Positions 36,731 to 46,075 of a stretch of DNA of 64,000 nucleotides are shown one piece after another. Under the pieces are notes generated by a model. It saw only the letters and a list, made by a program, of their open reading frames with translations. It was not told where the DNA came from and did no database searches. This stretch comes from JACKFB01 sp041389525 (GTDB lineage: Bacteria; Myxococcota_A; UBA9042; PHBI01; JACKFB01), in NCBI GenBank assembly GCA_041389525.1, contig JAWKRR010000003.1, forward strand, positions 248,001 through 312,000, in the 5' to 3' direction. Within the stretch, counting starts at the first letter, position 1. Each line of letters begins with the position of its first letter. The position numbers and the translations under genes were made by a program.

Positions 36731-37971
36731 TGACCGGACCAGCGCTGGTGGCCGTCCTCTTGGGCGCGGCGTTCTTGGCGAGCGCGCGGCGCTTTCGGCG
36801 TTTTCGACAGGCTCTGGGCCTCGCGCATCTGGTCGTCACCGGTCACGCCTTCCTGGTCGTGGGGGCGGTGGTCGGCCTCGCGGTCACCGACCCCCAACTC
36901 GACGCCATGTCGCCGCTGCTCACGCCCATGGTCGCGCTGGTGGCCGGCACCCTCGGCTTCTCCATCGGCATGCGCTTTCACTGGCGCGTGCTCCGCGTGA
37001 TGCCCTTCCGGGCCGCCGGCGTCGCCCTGCTCCCGGCCCTCGGCGTCGCGCTGATCGCCGGCGTCGCCTCCGCCGGCATCCTCATCAGCGCCGGCCTGGG
37101 TCCCGTCGAATCCGTCGCCGCCGCGCTCATCACGGCCGCGGCCGCCGCCGCCAGCGCCCCGACCCTCGCCGCCGCCATCCGCCGCCGCCGGGGCGGCCGC
37201 TCGCCCGCCGCCCTCGCCTCCCTCCGCCTCGTCGAGCTCTCCGCCGGCCTATCCAACATGATCACCCTCGGCGCCGCCGTCTTCGCGTTTGGCCTGATGC
37301 GCGCTGGTGATTTCAGCGCCGCCGCCCTCGGCTGGGTGCTGCTCAACGTCGCCCTCGGCCTCATCACCGGCGTCCTGACCTGGCTCTTCCTCGGCGGCCG
37401 CGCCCGCCGCGACGAACGCCTCCTCCTCGGCGTCGGCATGATCGCCTTCACCGCCGGCCTCGCCGAGTGGTTCGGCCTCTCCCCCGCCGCGCTCTGCGCC
37501 ACCGCGGGCGGCGCCCTCGTCAACCTCCCCGGCGATCGCATGGCGTCCATGGCCCAAGCCATCCGCCGCCTCGAGCGCCCCGCGGTCGTCATCCTGATGA
37601 CCCTCGCCGGCGTCTACGCCGTCCAGGACCTCCACCTCGTCATCCTCGCGCTGGTGGGGCTGCTCACCCTGGTGCGCGGCGCGGCGGCCACCAGCATCGC
37701 CCGCCGCGTCTCCGGCTCCCTCGCCCCCGCCACCGGCCTCGCCGCCCGCCCCGACTGGGGCAAGGGCCTCATCCCCCAGGGCAGCCTCGGCCTCGTCTGC
37801 GCCTTGGTGTTTCGCCAAGTCTGGCCCGGCGACCCCGCCGAATGGGCCCTGGCCGCCATCGCCATCGCCAGCCTCCTCAACGAGCTCGCCGCGCCTCACG
37901 TCTTGCTCCCCGCCCTCACCCCCGCAGCCGGCTCCGCCGATCCCGCGCCGCCGACCGCGGTCCCCACATGA
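36730..37971 (+). CDS. Cation:proton antiporter-like membrane protein (413 aa)
   Basis: Integral membrane protein of about 10-12 segments from the first residues onward. It resembles the Na+/H+ exchanger (CPA) fold, with a helix containing TAGLAEWFGLSPAALCATAGGALVN and a characteristic Gly/Ala-rich helix pattern, but the Asp-Asp or Asn-Asp ion site of well-known antiporters is not obvious. The start ATG overlaps the EIIA stop (TGATG) and its stop overlaps the next antiporter start (ATGA). It may be a regulated exchanger or form a pair with the next gene. Codon use is extremely GC-biased. Family confidence is moderate. Confidence 0.68.
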   Translation: MTGPALVAVLLGAAFLASARRFRRFRQALGLAHLVVTGHAFLVVGAVVGLAVTDPQLDAMSPLLTPMVALVAGTLGFSIGMRFHWRVLRVMPFRAAGVALLPALGVALIAGVASAGILISAGLGPVESVAAALITAAAAAASAPTLAAAIRRRRGGRSPAALASLRLVELSAGLSNMITLGAAVFAFGLMRAGDFSAAALGWVLLNVALGLITGVLTWLFLGGRARRDERLLLGVGMIAFTAGLAEWFGLSPAALCATAGGALVNLPGDRMASMAQAIRRLERPAVVILMTLAGVYAVQDLHLVILALVGLLTLVRGAAATSIARRVSGSLAPATGLAARPDWGKGLIPQGSLGLVCALVFRQVWPGDPAEWALAAIAIASLLNELAAPHVLLPALTPAAGSADPAPPTAVPT

Positions 37972-39365
37972 GCGCCCCCGCCAGCCCCAGCATCACCCTC
38001 CTGCGCCGCGGCCTCCTCTTCCGCCTGCTGCCCCTCGCCGGCTGCGTCGCCATCCTCTCCGTCGCCCGCCGCCTCTCGCTGCCCTTCGAGCCCACCGATC
38101 ACCGCGGCACCGCCGTGGCCGTGGGCTTCCTCCTCCTCGCCGGCTTCGTCGCAGGCAAAGCCGCCGCCCGCGCCGGCCTCCCCCGCATCACCGGCTACCT
38201 CCTCGCCGGCATCGCCCTGGGCCCCTACGGCACCGGCATCCTCAGCTCCGAGATGCTCGCCGCCCGCACGGTGGTCGATGGCGTGGCCGTCGCCCTCATC
38301 GCGCTGACCGCCGGCGGCGAGCTCGAGATCGCCTGGCTACGCCGCGCATTTCGCCGCGTCGCCACCATCACCTTCGGCGAGCTCGGCTTCGTCCTCGTCG
38401 GCGTCTTCGGCGCCTTCCTGCTCGTCCAGCACTTCCTCGAGGTCATCCCGCCCGAGCTCATGCCCGCTCAACCCGGCGCCCTCTTCATCGTCGCCCTCGT
38501 CTTCTCCGCCATCGCCGTCGCCAACTCGCCCTCGGTCGCCATCGCCGTCATCAACGAGACCCGCTCCGAAGGCCCGGTGACCCGCACGGTGCTCGGCGTC
38601 ACCATCCTCAAAGACATCGTCGTCATCGTGCTCTTCGCCTTCACCCTGGCGCTCGCCCGCAACACCCTGGGCGGCGCCGGCGACGAGCCGCTCTGGTGGA
38701 CGCTCACCCGCGAGCTGCTCGGCTCCACCCTGGTCGGCTTCGCGTTCGGCGGCCTCATCATCCTCTACCTGCGCACGGTCGGCCGCGAGCTGCCCGTCTT
38801 CCTCCTGGTCTTCTGCCTCGCCCTCGCCCAGACCTGCCGCGCCTTCCACCTCGAGGTCCTCCTCGCCGCCGTCGCCGCCGGCTTCCTGGTCGCCAACTAC
38901 CCCGGCGGCCACGGCCACCGCCTCGTCGCCGCCATCGAGCGCGTCTCGCTGCCCGTCTACGCCATCTTCTTCGCCGGCGCGGGCGCCAAGGTCCGCCTGG
39001 ACGTGCTCGGCGACCTCTGGCTCCCGGCGATCGCCTTCGTCATCATCCGCGCGGGCTTCGTCTACGCCGGCACGCGCGTCGGTACCCACATCGCCGACGC
39101 CGAGCCCACGGTCCGCCGCTACGCCTGGGTCGGTTTCATCAGCCAAGCGGGCGTCACCCTCGCCCTCGCGGCGCTGGTCAGCCGCACCTTCCCCACCTGG
39201 GGAGCCTCGCTCGAGATCCTCATCATCTCGATGATCGCCATCCACGAGCTGGTCGGCCCCCCCGCGTTCCAGTGGGCCCTGTCCCGCGCCGGCGAGATCG
39301 GCGGTGCTGACCGCGCCCCCGAGATCGATGCCCCCGACGAAGAGGCCGACGCCATCGCTGCCTAA
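37968..39365 (+). CDS. CPA2-type cation:proton antiporter (465 aa)
   Basis: Kef/NapA-like monovalent cation:proton antiporter with about 12-13 membrane segments. Recognisable stretches are GLPRITGYLLAGIALGPYGTG (a classic CPA2 helix-2/3 motif), ALIALTAGGELEI, AVANSPSVAIAVINETR, GVTILKDIVVIVLFAFTLAL and GFISQAGVTLALAALVSR. The ILKDI segment holds the acidic residue expected in the ion site. There is no cytoplasmic RCK/TrkA_N domain, consistent with regulation by a separate protein such as the EIIA encoded two genes upstream. ATG 37968 overlaps the previous stop. The transported ion (Na+ or K+) cannot be told. Confidence 0.88.
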   Translation: MSAPASPSITLLRRGLLFRLLPLAGCVAILSVARRLSLPFEPTDHRGTAVAVGFLLLAGFVAGKAAARAGLPRITGYLLAGIALGPYGTGILSSEMLAARTVVDGVAVALIALTAGGELEIAWLRRAFRRVATITFGELGFVLVGVFGAFLLVQHFLEVIPPELMPAQPGALFIVALVFSAIAVANSPSVAIAVINETRSEGPVTRTVLGVTILKDIVVIVLFAFTLALARNTLGGAGDEPLWWTLTRELLGSTLVGFAFGGLIILYLRTVGRELPVFLLVFCLALAQTCRAFHLEVLLAAVAAGFLVANYPGGHGHRLVAAIERVSLPVYAIFFAGAGAKVRLDVLGDLWLPAIAFVIIRAGFVYAGTRVGTHIADAEPTVRRYAWVGFISQAGVTLALAALVSRTFPTWGASLEILIISMIAIHELVGPPAFQWALSRAGEIGGADRAPEIDAPDEEADAIAA

Positions 39366-39508
39366 GCTGCGATGTGCGATGTGGCGGCTGGTCATCGCTC
39401 CCACGGGACACCCCGCGCGCCGAAACACCCCAAACCCCCAATGTTTCCAACGCGTAACATGCGCGAGCGGCCTTGACGACGACGCCACGCGCTCCATAGG
39501 GTGGCCGG

Positions 39509-40387
39509 GTGGTTGGCGCAGCGCAGAGGCCGGTTTCGTCGTCGGCGACGTGGGTGGGTGAGCTCTCGCTAGGCTATGGCCGTCGGGGGGAGCGCACGAT
39601 CCCGACCGAGCGACGGCACGTCGGGCCGCTGCGGGTGCTGCGTCACTTCTACCCAGAGGGGGACGGGCTGCTACAGCATGTCGTGGTGCATCCGCCCGGC
39701 GGTGTGGCGACCGGGGACCAGCTGCAGGTCCGGCTGGACCTCGCGGAGGGCGCCCAGGTCCAGCTGACTACGCCCGGCGCGACCTCGTGGTACCGTGCCC
39801 GCTCGGCGATCGCCGATCCGCCGACGGCCGCCGACGCGCTTCAGGAGATCCGCGCGACCCTCGCGCCTGACGCGACCCTCGAGTGGCTGCCCCAGCCGAC
39901 CATCCTCTTCGACGGCGCCCGCGCGCGTCTAAAAGCGCGCTTTGACCTCGCCGACGGCGCGCGCCTGCTGGCCTGGGACCTCGTGGCGCTGGGCCGCCGC
40001 GCCGGGGACCTGCCATTCCGCCTCGGCTCGCTGCGCTACGACACCCAGGTCCGGCGCGCTGGCCGCCTCCTCCACGCCGAGCGCCTCGTCCTCGACGCCG
40101 TCGACCGCTGGCGCGACTCAGCGCTGGGCCTCGGCGGCGCCGACGTGTTCGGCACCTTCATCGTCGCCGCGCCCGACCTCCAGGAACACACTCTGACCGC
40201 CTGCCGCGTAGAGCCCGCACCGCCCGGCGACCGCGCCGCCCTCACCCTGCTGCCCGGCCTCCTCGTCGCCCGCTACGTGGGCACATCCACCGAGCGCGCC
40301 CAGGCGTGGCTCCGCCGCCTCTGGCACATCACGCGCCCCGCCGTCCTCGGCCGCCCGGCCGTCCCCCCACGCATCTGGAGCACCTGA
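39509..40387 (+). CDS. ureD: Urease accessory protein UreD
   Basis: 292-residue UreD/UreH accessory protein, part of the UreD-UreF-UreG complex that delivers nickel to apo-urease. Typical segments are GELSLGYGRRGERTIPTERR, GPLRVLRHFYPEG, HPPGGVATGDQL and the WLPQPTILFDGAR stretch. It begins the urease operon and its stop lies 1 base before the ureA start. GTG 39509 is the longest start but has no clear ribosome site; a GTG at 39551, closer to the conserved region, is an alternative. A weak TTGACG/CATAGG promoter-like pair lies at 39473-39500. Confidence 0.9.
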   Translation: MVGAAQRPVSSSATWVGELSLGYGRRGERTIPTERRHVGPLRVLRHFYPEGDGLLQHVVVHPPGGVATGDQLQVRLDLAEGAQVQLTTPGATSWYRARSAIADPPTAADALQEIRATLAPDATLEWLPQPTILFDGARARLKARFDLADGARLLAWDLVALGRRAGDLPFRLGSLRYDTQVRRAGRLLHAERLVLDAVDRWRDSALGLGGADVFGTFIVAAPDLQEHTLTACRVEPAPPGDRAALTLLPGLLVARYVGTSTERAQAWLRRLWHITRPAVLGRPAVPPRIWST

Positions 40388-40388
40388 C

Positions 40389-40691
<303 letters not shown>

Positions 40692-40716
40692 CCCGCGCGA
40701 CCCCTCGGAGAGCCTG

Positions 40717-41034
40717 ATGATCCCTGGCGAAATCCTCGTCGACGACCGCGCCGCGCCGATCGCGCTCAACGCCGGCCGCGACCGCGCCACCGTGGGCGTG
40801 CGCAACACCGGCGACCGGCCCGTCCAGGTCGGCTCACACTTTCACTTCTTCGAGGTCAACGACGCCCTCGACTTCGACCGCCCTGTCGCCCGCGGCATGC
40901 GCCTGGACATCGCCGCAGGCACCGCGGTGCGCTTCGAGCCGGGCCAGGAGCGCACCGTCACCCTCGTCGCGCTCGCCGGCGCCCGCCGCGTCGTGGGCTT
41001 TCAAGCCCGCGTCCAAGGAGCTCTCGAACCGTGA
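40717..41034 (+). CDS. ureB: Urease beta subunit
   Basis: 105-residue urease beta chain. It starts MIPGEILV, the usual N-terminus, and carries VRNTGDRPVQVGSHFHFFEVN, then FDRPVARGMRLDIAAGTAVR and a final RRVVGFQARVQG. GGAG lies upstream of ATG 40717. The TGA overlaps the ureC GTG start (GTGA), giving coupled translation of the two subunits. gamma and beta are separate genes here, as in most Proteobacteria, not fused. Confidence 0.97.
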   Translation: MIPGEILVDDRAAPIALNAGRDRATVGVRNTGDRPVQVGSHFHFFEVNDALDFDRPVARGMRLDIAAGTAVRFEPGQERTVTLVALAGARRVVGFQARVQGALEP

Positions 41035-42737
41035 CCGAGCTATCTCGCCGCGCCTACGCCGAGCTCTACGGCCCCACCACCGGCGACCGCGTGCGCCTCG
41101 CCGACACCGAACTCTGGATCCGCGTCGAGCGCGACTTCGCCATCCCGGGCGAGGAGGTCACGTTCGGTGGCGGCAAGGTCATCCGCGACGGCATGGGCCA
41201 GTCCCAGCGCCTGCGCGCGGACGTCATGGACACCGTCATCACCAACGCGCTCATCGTGGACTGGTGGGGGATCGTCAAGGCCGACATCGGGCTGCGCGAC
41301 GGGCGGATCGCCGCCATCGGGAAGGCCGGGAACCCGGACATTCAGCCGGGTGTGACCGTCGCGATCGGGGCCGCCACCGAGATCATCGCGGGCGAAGGGA
41401 TGATCGTCACCGCGGGTGCAGTCGACTCGCACATTCACTTCATCTGCCCGCAGCAGATCGACGAGGCGCTCTCGTCCGGCGTGACGACGATGCTGGGCGG
41501 CGGCACCGGCCCCGCGACCGGCACCAACGCGACGACCTGCACCCCGGGGGCGTGGCACATCGCGCGGATGCTGCAGGCGGCCGACGCGTTCCCGATGAAC
41601 CTGGGCTTCCTCGGCAAGGGCAACGTGTCGACGCCCGGCCCGGCGGTCGAGCAGCTTGAGGCGGGCGCCATGGGCCTGAAGCTGCACGAGGACTGGGGCA
41701 CCACCCCGGCGGCCATCGACACCTGCCTCGCCGTCGCCGACGACCACGACGTCCAGGTCGCCATCCACACCGACACCCTCAACGAGGCGGGCTTTGTCGA
41801 GACGACGGTCGCGGCCTTCGCCGGGCGCACCATTCACACCTACCACACCGAGGGCGCCGGCGGCGGGCACGCGCCGGACATCATCCGCCTCGCCGGCCTC
41901 GACAACGTCCTGCCCTCGTCGACCAACCCGACGCGGCCCTACACGGTCAACACGGTCGACGAACACCTCGACATGCTGATGGTCTGCCACCATCTGGACC
42001 CGGCCATCCCCGAGGACGTCGCGTTCGCCGAGAGCCGCATCCGCCGCGAGACGATCGCCGCCGAGGATATCCTTCACGATCTCGGGGCGTTCTCGATGAT
42101 CGCGTCGGACTCGCAGGCCATGGGGCGGGTGGGCGAGGTCGTGATTCGGACGTGGCAGACCGCCCACAAGATGCGCGTTCAGCGCGGGCCGCTCGAGACC
42201 GACGCGGGGACGGGCGCCGACAACCTGCGGGTGAAGCGCTACGCCGCGAAGATCGGGATTAACCCGGCGATCGCTCACGGGATCGCCCACGAGGTGGGCT
42301 CGGTCGAGGTCGGCAAGCTGGCGGATCTGGTGCTTTGGCGGCCAGCCTTCTTCGGCGTGAAGCCGTCGCTGGTGCTCAAGGGCGGGGCCATCGCTTGGGC
42401 GGCCATGGGCGACCCGAACGCGTCGATCCCGACGCCGCAGCCGGTGCACGGCCGGCCGATGTTCGGGGCCTTCGGGGGTGCTAGGCACGCGACCTCGCTG
42501 AGCTTCGTGTCCCAGGCGGCGCTGGCGGCGGATATCGGGGGGAGGCTGGGGCTGCGTAAAGCGCTGTCGGCGGTGCGCGGGACGCGGAACATCGGCAAGT
42601 CGGCCATGCGGCTCAACGACCTCACGCCACACATCGAGGTGGACTCGCAGACCTACGAGGTGCGGGCCGACGGCGTGCTGCTGACCTGCGAGCCGGCGGC
42701 GGTCCTGCCCATGGCGCAGCGGTATTTCCTTTTTTGA
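41031..42737 (+). CDS. ureC: Urease alpha (catalytic) subunit
   Basis: 568-residue catalytic subunit with the dinickel centre. His134 and His136 (DSHIHFICPQQ), the carbamylated Lys217 (MGLKLHEDWG) and its neighbour His219 fall at the same numbers as in Klebsiella urease. The catalytic flap region VCHHLDP and the late Asp ligand in MIASDSQAMGRVGE are present, so the enzyme should be active. GTG 41031 overlaps the ureB stop. The gene is intact and of normal length. Urea is hydrolysed in the cytoplasm once the accessory proteins insert nickel. Confidence 0.98.
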   Translation: MTELSRRAYAELYGPTTGDRVRLADTELWIRVERDFAIPGEEVTFGGGKVIRDGMGQSQRLRADVMDTVITNALIVDWWGIVKADIGLRDGRIAAIGKAGNPDIQPGVTVAIGAATEIIAGEGMIVTAGAVDSHIHFICPQQIDEALSSGVTTMLGGGTGPATGTNATTCTPGAWHIARMLQAADAFPMNLGFLGKGNVSTPGPAVEQLEAGAMGLKLHEDWGTTPAAIDTCLAVADDHDVQVAIHTDTLNEAGFVETTVAAFAGRTIHTYHTEGAGGGHAPDIIRLAGLDNVLPSSTNPTRPYTVNTVDEHLDMLMVCHHLDPAIPEDVAFAESRIRRETIAAEDILHDLGAFSMIASDSQAMGRVGEVVIRTWQTAHKMRVQRGPLETDAGTGADNLRVKRYAAKIGINPAIAHGIAHEVGSVEVGKLADLVLWRPAFFGVKPSLVLKGGAIAWAAMGDPNASIPTPQPVHGRPMFGAFGGARHATSLSFVSQAALAADIGGRLGLRKALSAVRGTRNIGKSAMRLNDLTPHIEVDSQTYEVRADGVLLTCEPAAVLPMAQRYFLF

Positions 42738-42747
42738 GGGAGCGACG

Positions 42748-43308
42748 ATGAGCGAGTCCGCGACGGGCGAATCGGGCGAGGCGAGCGGCAAGGGCGGGCT
42801 GGTGCTAGACCAACGGCTTGGCGCCTTGGAGGCTGGGCGCGAGGTGGCGGCCGAGGTGTTTTTGGACTGGGACTCCCGGCGCCGCACGCGGATGGCGGTG
42901 AGCTTGAGCGACGGGCGGCGCGCCTGGGTGCAGCTTGAGCGGCCGGCGGCAGGGCAGCACTCGGTGCTGCGTGACGGCGAGGGCTTGGGCGGCGGGGACG
43001 GCGTGGTCGTGCGGGTGCGCGCGCAGGCCGAGGCGCTGTGGGAGGTGCGGGCTGACGACGCGGTGAGCCTGGCGCGCTGCGCGTACCACCTGGGAAACCG
43101 CCACGCGCAGGTCGAGGTGGCCGGAGACTGCGTCCGCACGCCGGCGGACCCGGTCATGCGGGCGATGCTGGAGCAGCTTGGCGCGACGGTGACGGCGGTG
43201 GACGCGCCTTTCGACCCGGAGGTGGGCGCCTACGCGCACCAGGGCGACCACGTACACCAGCACGGCCACGGCGTGGCGCGCATCCACGACTTCGTCCGCA
43301 AGCCGTGA
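42748..43308 (+). CDS. ureE: Urease nickel metallochaperone UreE
   Basis: 186-residue UreE, which binds Ni2+ and hands it to UreG. The N-terminal peptide-binding domain (about 17-95; LVLDQRLG, SRRRTRMAVSLSDG) is followed by the metal-binding domain with ARCAYHLGNRHAQVEV, the conserved dimer-interface His. A C-terminal His-rich end (AHQGDHVHQHGHG) would bind further nickel. The first ~16 residues form a Ser/Gly/Glu-rich extension before the domain. It is separated from ureC by 10 bases and overlaps ureF. Confidence 0.93.
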   Translation: MSESATGESGEASGKGGLVLDQRLGALEAGREVAAEVFLDWDSRRRTRMAVSLSDGRRAWVQLERPAAGQHSVLRDGEGLGGGDGVVVRVRAQAEALWEVRADDAVSLARCAYHLGNRHAQVEVAGDCVRTPADPVMRAMLEQLGATVTAVDAPFDPEVGAYAHQGDHVHQHGHGVARIHDFVRKP

Positions 43309-43973
43309 TGGCGGGAGGCGCCGACGGCTCTCTGGCGGTGACGCGGCTGCTGCGGCTGGCGAGCCCGGCGCTGCCGATCGGCGCCTACGCGTGGTCGTCG
43401 GGGCTTGAGTCGGCGATCGAGACCAGCGTGGTGCACGACGAGGCCAGCGCGGGCGTCTGGCTGCGAGACGCGTTGGCGCTGTCGGTGGCGCGCTGGGAGG
43501 GGCCGATCCTGTGGCGTCTGCTGACAGCGGAGTCGGCCGAGGACTACAACGCGCTCTATCTGGCGTCGCGCGAGACCAGCGAGCTGCGGGCCGAGACGCT
43601 GCAGACGGGGATGGGGCTGTGGCGGGTGCTCCAAGCCCTCGAAGAGACCGACGGCGCCTCACTCCCAGAGGAGGGCGCGACCCTGCCGTGGGCGTGGGCC
43701 CAGGCGGCACGCGCGTGGCACATCGAGCCTGAGCCGGCGCTCTCCGCATGGATCTTCGCGTGGTTCGAGAACCAGCTCGCCGTCCTGATGAAGACGCTGC
43801 CGCTGGGCCAGGTGGCGTCGCAGCGCCTGCTCTCCGCGTGCCTGCCGGACCTCGCCCAGGCTCAGGCGCTGGCCCAGACGCTGCCCGACGACGCGATGAG
43901 CTCGATGCTCCCGGGCCTCGCGATCCTCAGCAGCGGTCACGAGACCCAGTACTCGCGGCTCTTTCGCTCCTAG
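43308..43973 (+). CDS. ureF: Urease accessory protein UreF
   Basis: UreF (221 residues from ATG 43308), a helical accessory protein acting with UreD and UreG in GTP-dependent nickel insertion. Family marks are RLLRLASPALPIGAYAWSSGLE near the N-terminus and the C-terminal LPLGQVASQRLLSACLPDL. ATG 43308 overlaps the ureE TGA (TGATG); a GTG at 43305 in the same frame would add one residue and is equally possible. ureG starts 34 bases after its stop. Confidence 0.94.
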   Translation: MAGGADGSLAVTRLLRLASPALPIGAYAWSSGLESAIETSVVHDEASAGVWLRDALALSVARWEGPILWRLLTAESAEDYNALYLASRETSELRAETLQTGMGLWRVLQALEETDGASLPEEGATLPWAWAQAARAWHIEPEPALSAWIFAWFENQLAVLMKTLPLGQVASQRLLSACLPDLAQAQALAQTLPDDAMSSMLPGLAILSSGHETQYSRLFRS

Positions 43974-44007
43974 CCGCAGCCCCCGACCCCCGACCCCCGA
44001 GGCACCC

Positions 44008-44634
44008 ATGACCGTCGCGCTCCAGCCATCCAAGCCCGCCGACCCCATCCGCGTCGGCGTCGGCGGCCCCGTCGGCTCCGGCAAGACCGCGCTGTTGCTG
44101 GCGCTCTGCCTGCGCCTGCGTGATCGCTTCAGCCTCGCCGTCGTCACCAACGACATCTACACCCGCGAGGATGCGCAGTTCCTTGTCGACCACGGCGCGC
44201 TGCCCCCCGAGCGCATCCTGGGAGTCGAGACCGGCGGCTGCCCCCACACGGCCATCCGCGAGGACGCGAGCATCAACCTGCAGGCCGTGGACGAGCTGTG
44301 CCACCGCCACCCCGCTCTCGAGCTGGTCTTCGTCGAGAGTGGCGGCGACAACCTCGCGGCGACCTTCTCCCCGGAGCTGTCCGACTTCACCATCTACGTC
44401 ATCGACGTCGCCGCCGGGGACAAGATCCCGCGCAAGGGCGGCCCGGGCATCGTGAAGAGCGATCTCTTGGTCATCAACAAGATCGATCTCGCGCCGATGG
44501 TCGGGGCGTCTCTTGAGATCATGGACCGCGACGCCAAGAAGATGCGCGGCGAGCGCCCCTATGTCTTCACGAACCTGCGAAGTGGCGAGGGGTTGGACGC
44601 GGTGGTCGCGCAGCTTGACCGGCTGGGAGCCTGA
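44008..44634 (+). CDS. ureG: Urease GTPase UreG
   Basis: 208-residue SIMIBI-class GTPase that powers nickel transfer into urease. P-loop GPVGSGKT at 20-27, TNDIYTREDAQFL, the metal-binding Cys-Pro-His in VETGGCPHTAIRED, ESGGDNLAATFSPEL and the guanine-specificity motif VINKIDLAP are all intact. It ends the ureDABCEFG operon. Regulator and urea or nickel transporter genes are not next to it in this window. Confidence 0.97.
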   Translation: MTVALQPSKPADPIRVGVGGPVGSGKTALLLALCLRLRDRFSLAVVTNDIYTREDAQFLVDHGALPPERILGVETGGCPHTAIREDASINLQAVDELCHRHPALELVFVESGGDNLAATFSPELSDFTIYVIDVAAGDKIPRKGGPGIVKSDLLVINKIDLAPMVGASLEIMDRDAKKMRGERPYVFTNLRSGEGLDAVVAQLDRLGA

Positions 44635-44719
44635 CCCGCGGCCGCACCAGCTTGGCAATCACCAGCCACCCGATAGCGGCCGATCTCGGGCGGGCGTGTG
44701 GGAGCGATGCCGCCGCCGC

Positions 44720-46075
44720 TCAGGGGGTGTCGGGCGGCGGGCCCGACTCGGCGACCGGGCGCATGGTGGCGCCGCCATTGGGGCGCAGGCCGATCAGGGA
44801 CAGGAAGAGGGTGCGGCGGCGCAGCGGCGGGTGAGAGCCCAGCTCGCCGAGCAGACGCGGGGCGGCGAGCGCGACGGACAGGCGCAGGGCGAAGCTGGCC
44901 AGGAAGATCCAGCGGTATTCCTCGGCCACCAGGGTGAAGAGCGCGGTGCCGGCGAGGCCGCCCAGCAGCTGACCTGTGCCATTTGACACGCTGTGGGCGG
45001 CGAAGATGAAGGGCCGGTGGCGCGGCTCGGTGGTGTCCAGCATCAGGGTGAAGAGCGAGACCTCGTAGGCGCCCCAGGCGGCGCCGGAGAGCGCCTGGGC
45101 GGCGAGGACCAGCGGCAGGCCGTTCACGAAGATCCAGGGCAAGGGCACGATGGCGACCAGCACGGCGGCCAGCACGTAGACCTGGCGCGGGCCGTGGCGG
45201 TCGACCGAGCGGCCCCAGGCCGGCAGCGTGAGGAGCTTGGCGGCCACGATGCAGGCCTGGGCGATCATGTAGGTGCGGTAGTCGAAGGCCAGCTCTTTGA
45301 GCATGAAGGGGGCGAAGAAGGGCGAGGACATGGAGACCGTGAAGAGGAAGAGGCCCGCCAGGGGCAGGATGCGGCGGGCGGCGCGGCCGTCGGGGCTCTT
45401 GAGGTAGTCGCCGAGGCGATCGGCGCGGCCCAGACCGGCGAAGCGGGGCTCCCAGGAGGTCGCGAGCAGCCAGGCGGTGGCGGTGCGGAAGACCGCCGCG
45501 AGGCCGAAGATCACGGCGAAGCCGCCGCCGCCGGCGTGGCGCGACAAGGGCGAGCCCTCGATGGCCTGCAGCAAGAGCCCGCCTGTCAGGAGGCCGACGA
45601 AGGTGAGCAGGTGCACCCAGCGATTTCGGCGGGCGAAGTAGTTCCCGCGGATCTCGGCCGGGACGACGTCGCCGAACCACGAAGACCACGCGGTGCCGGC
45701 GGCCTGCCCGAAGGCTTGATAGAGTGCCGCCAGCGCGAGCAGCGAGGTCGGGGTCGCGACGCGCAGGCCGTCGGTGACCGACAGGGCGGCCAGCACCAGG
45801 ATCTGGGCGATGACGGCGCCGACGGTGAGGGTTCGGCGACCGACCGCGCGCTGGAGCAGCTTCAGGCTGCCGAGGGCGCCCAGGGAGCCAATGAAGACCG
45901 GCAGGGTCGCGACCAGCACGATCTCGAGGGCCGACGCGCCCAGGCGGATCGCGTCGGCGACGAAGTACAGCTCGCCCAGCCCGGCCATCACCGCGTAGAG
46001 GCCGCCCTCGACCACCGAGCGCTTGAGCGTCCGGTCCCTCAGCGCGGGGTCGACGGCCTCGGCCTCGCCGGTCAC
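44720..46075 (-). CDS. MFS transporter (451 aa)
   Basis: Major facilitator superfamily permease with about 12 membrane segments in two halves, including GELYFVADAIRLGASALEIVLV in helix 1-2 and SMSSPFFAPFMLKELAFDY at the start of the second half. A loop AEIRGNYFARRNRW marks a typical cytosolic MFS motif after the first segments. The substrate is unknown. GTG at 46073-46075 overlaps the TGA of aspartate kinase (GTGA), so the two are co-translated; this is unusual and could mean export of an aspartate-family amino acid or merely shared transcription. It converges with ureG, leaving an 85-base gap. Confidence 0.85.
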   Translation of the reverse strand: MTGEAEAVDPALRDRTLKRSVVEGGLYAVMAGLGELYFVADAIRLGASALEIVLVATLPVFIGSLGALGSLKLLQRAVGRRTLTVGAVIAQILVLAALSVTDGLRVATPTSLLALAALYQAFGQAAGTAWSSWFGDVVPAEIRGNYFARRNRWVHLLTFVGLLTGGLLLQAIEGSPLSRHAGGGGFAVIFGLAAVFRTATAWLLATSWEPRFAGLGRADRLGDYLKSPDGRAARRILPLAGLFLFTVSMSSPFFAPFMLKELAFDYRTYMIAQACIVAAKLLTLPAWGRSVDRHGPRQVYVLAAVLVAIVPLPWIFVNGLPLVLAAQALSGAAWGAYEVSLFTLMLDTTEPRHRPFIFAAHSVSNGTGQLLGGLAGTALFTLVAEEYRWIFLASFALRLSVALAAPRLLGELGSHPPLRRRTLFLSLIGLRPNGGATMRPVAESGPPPDTP

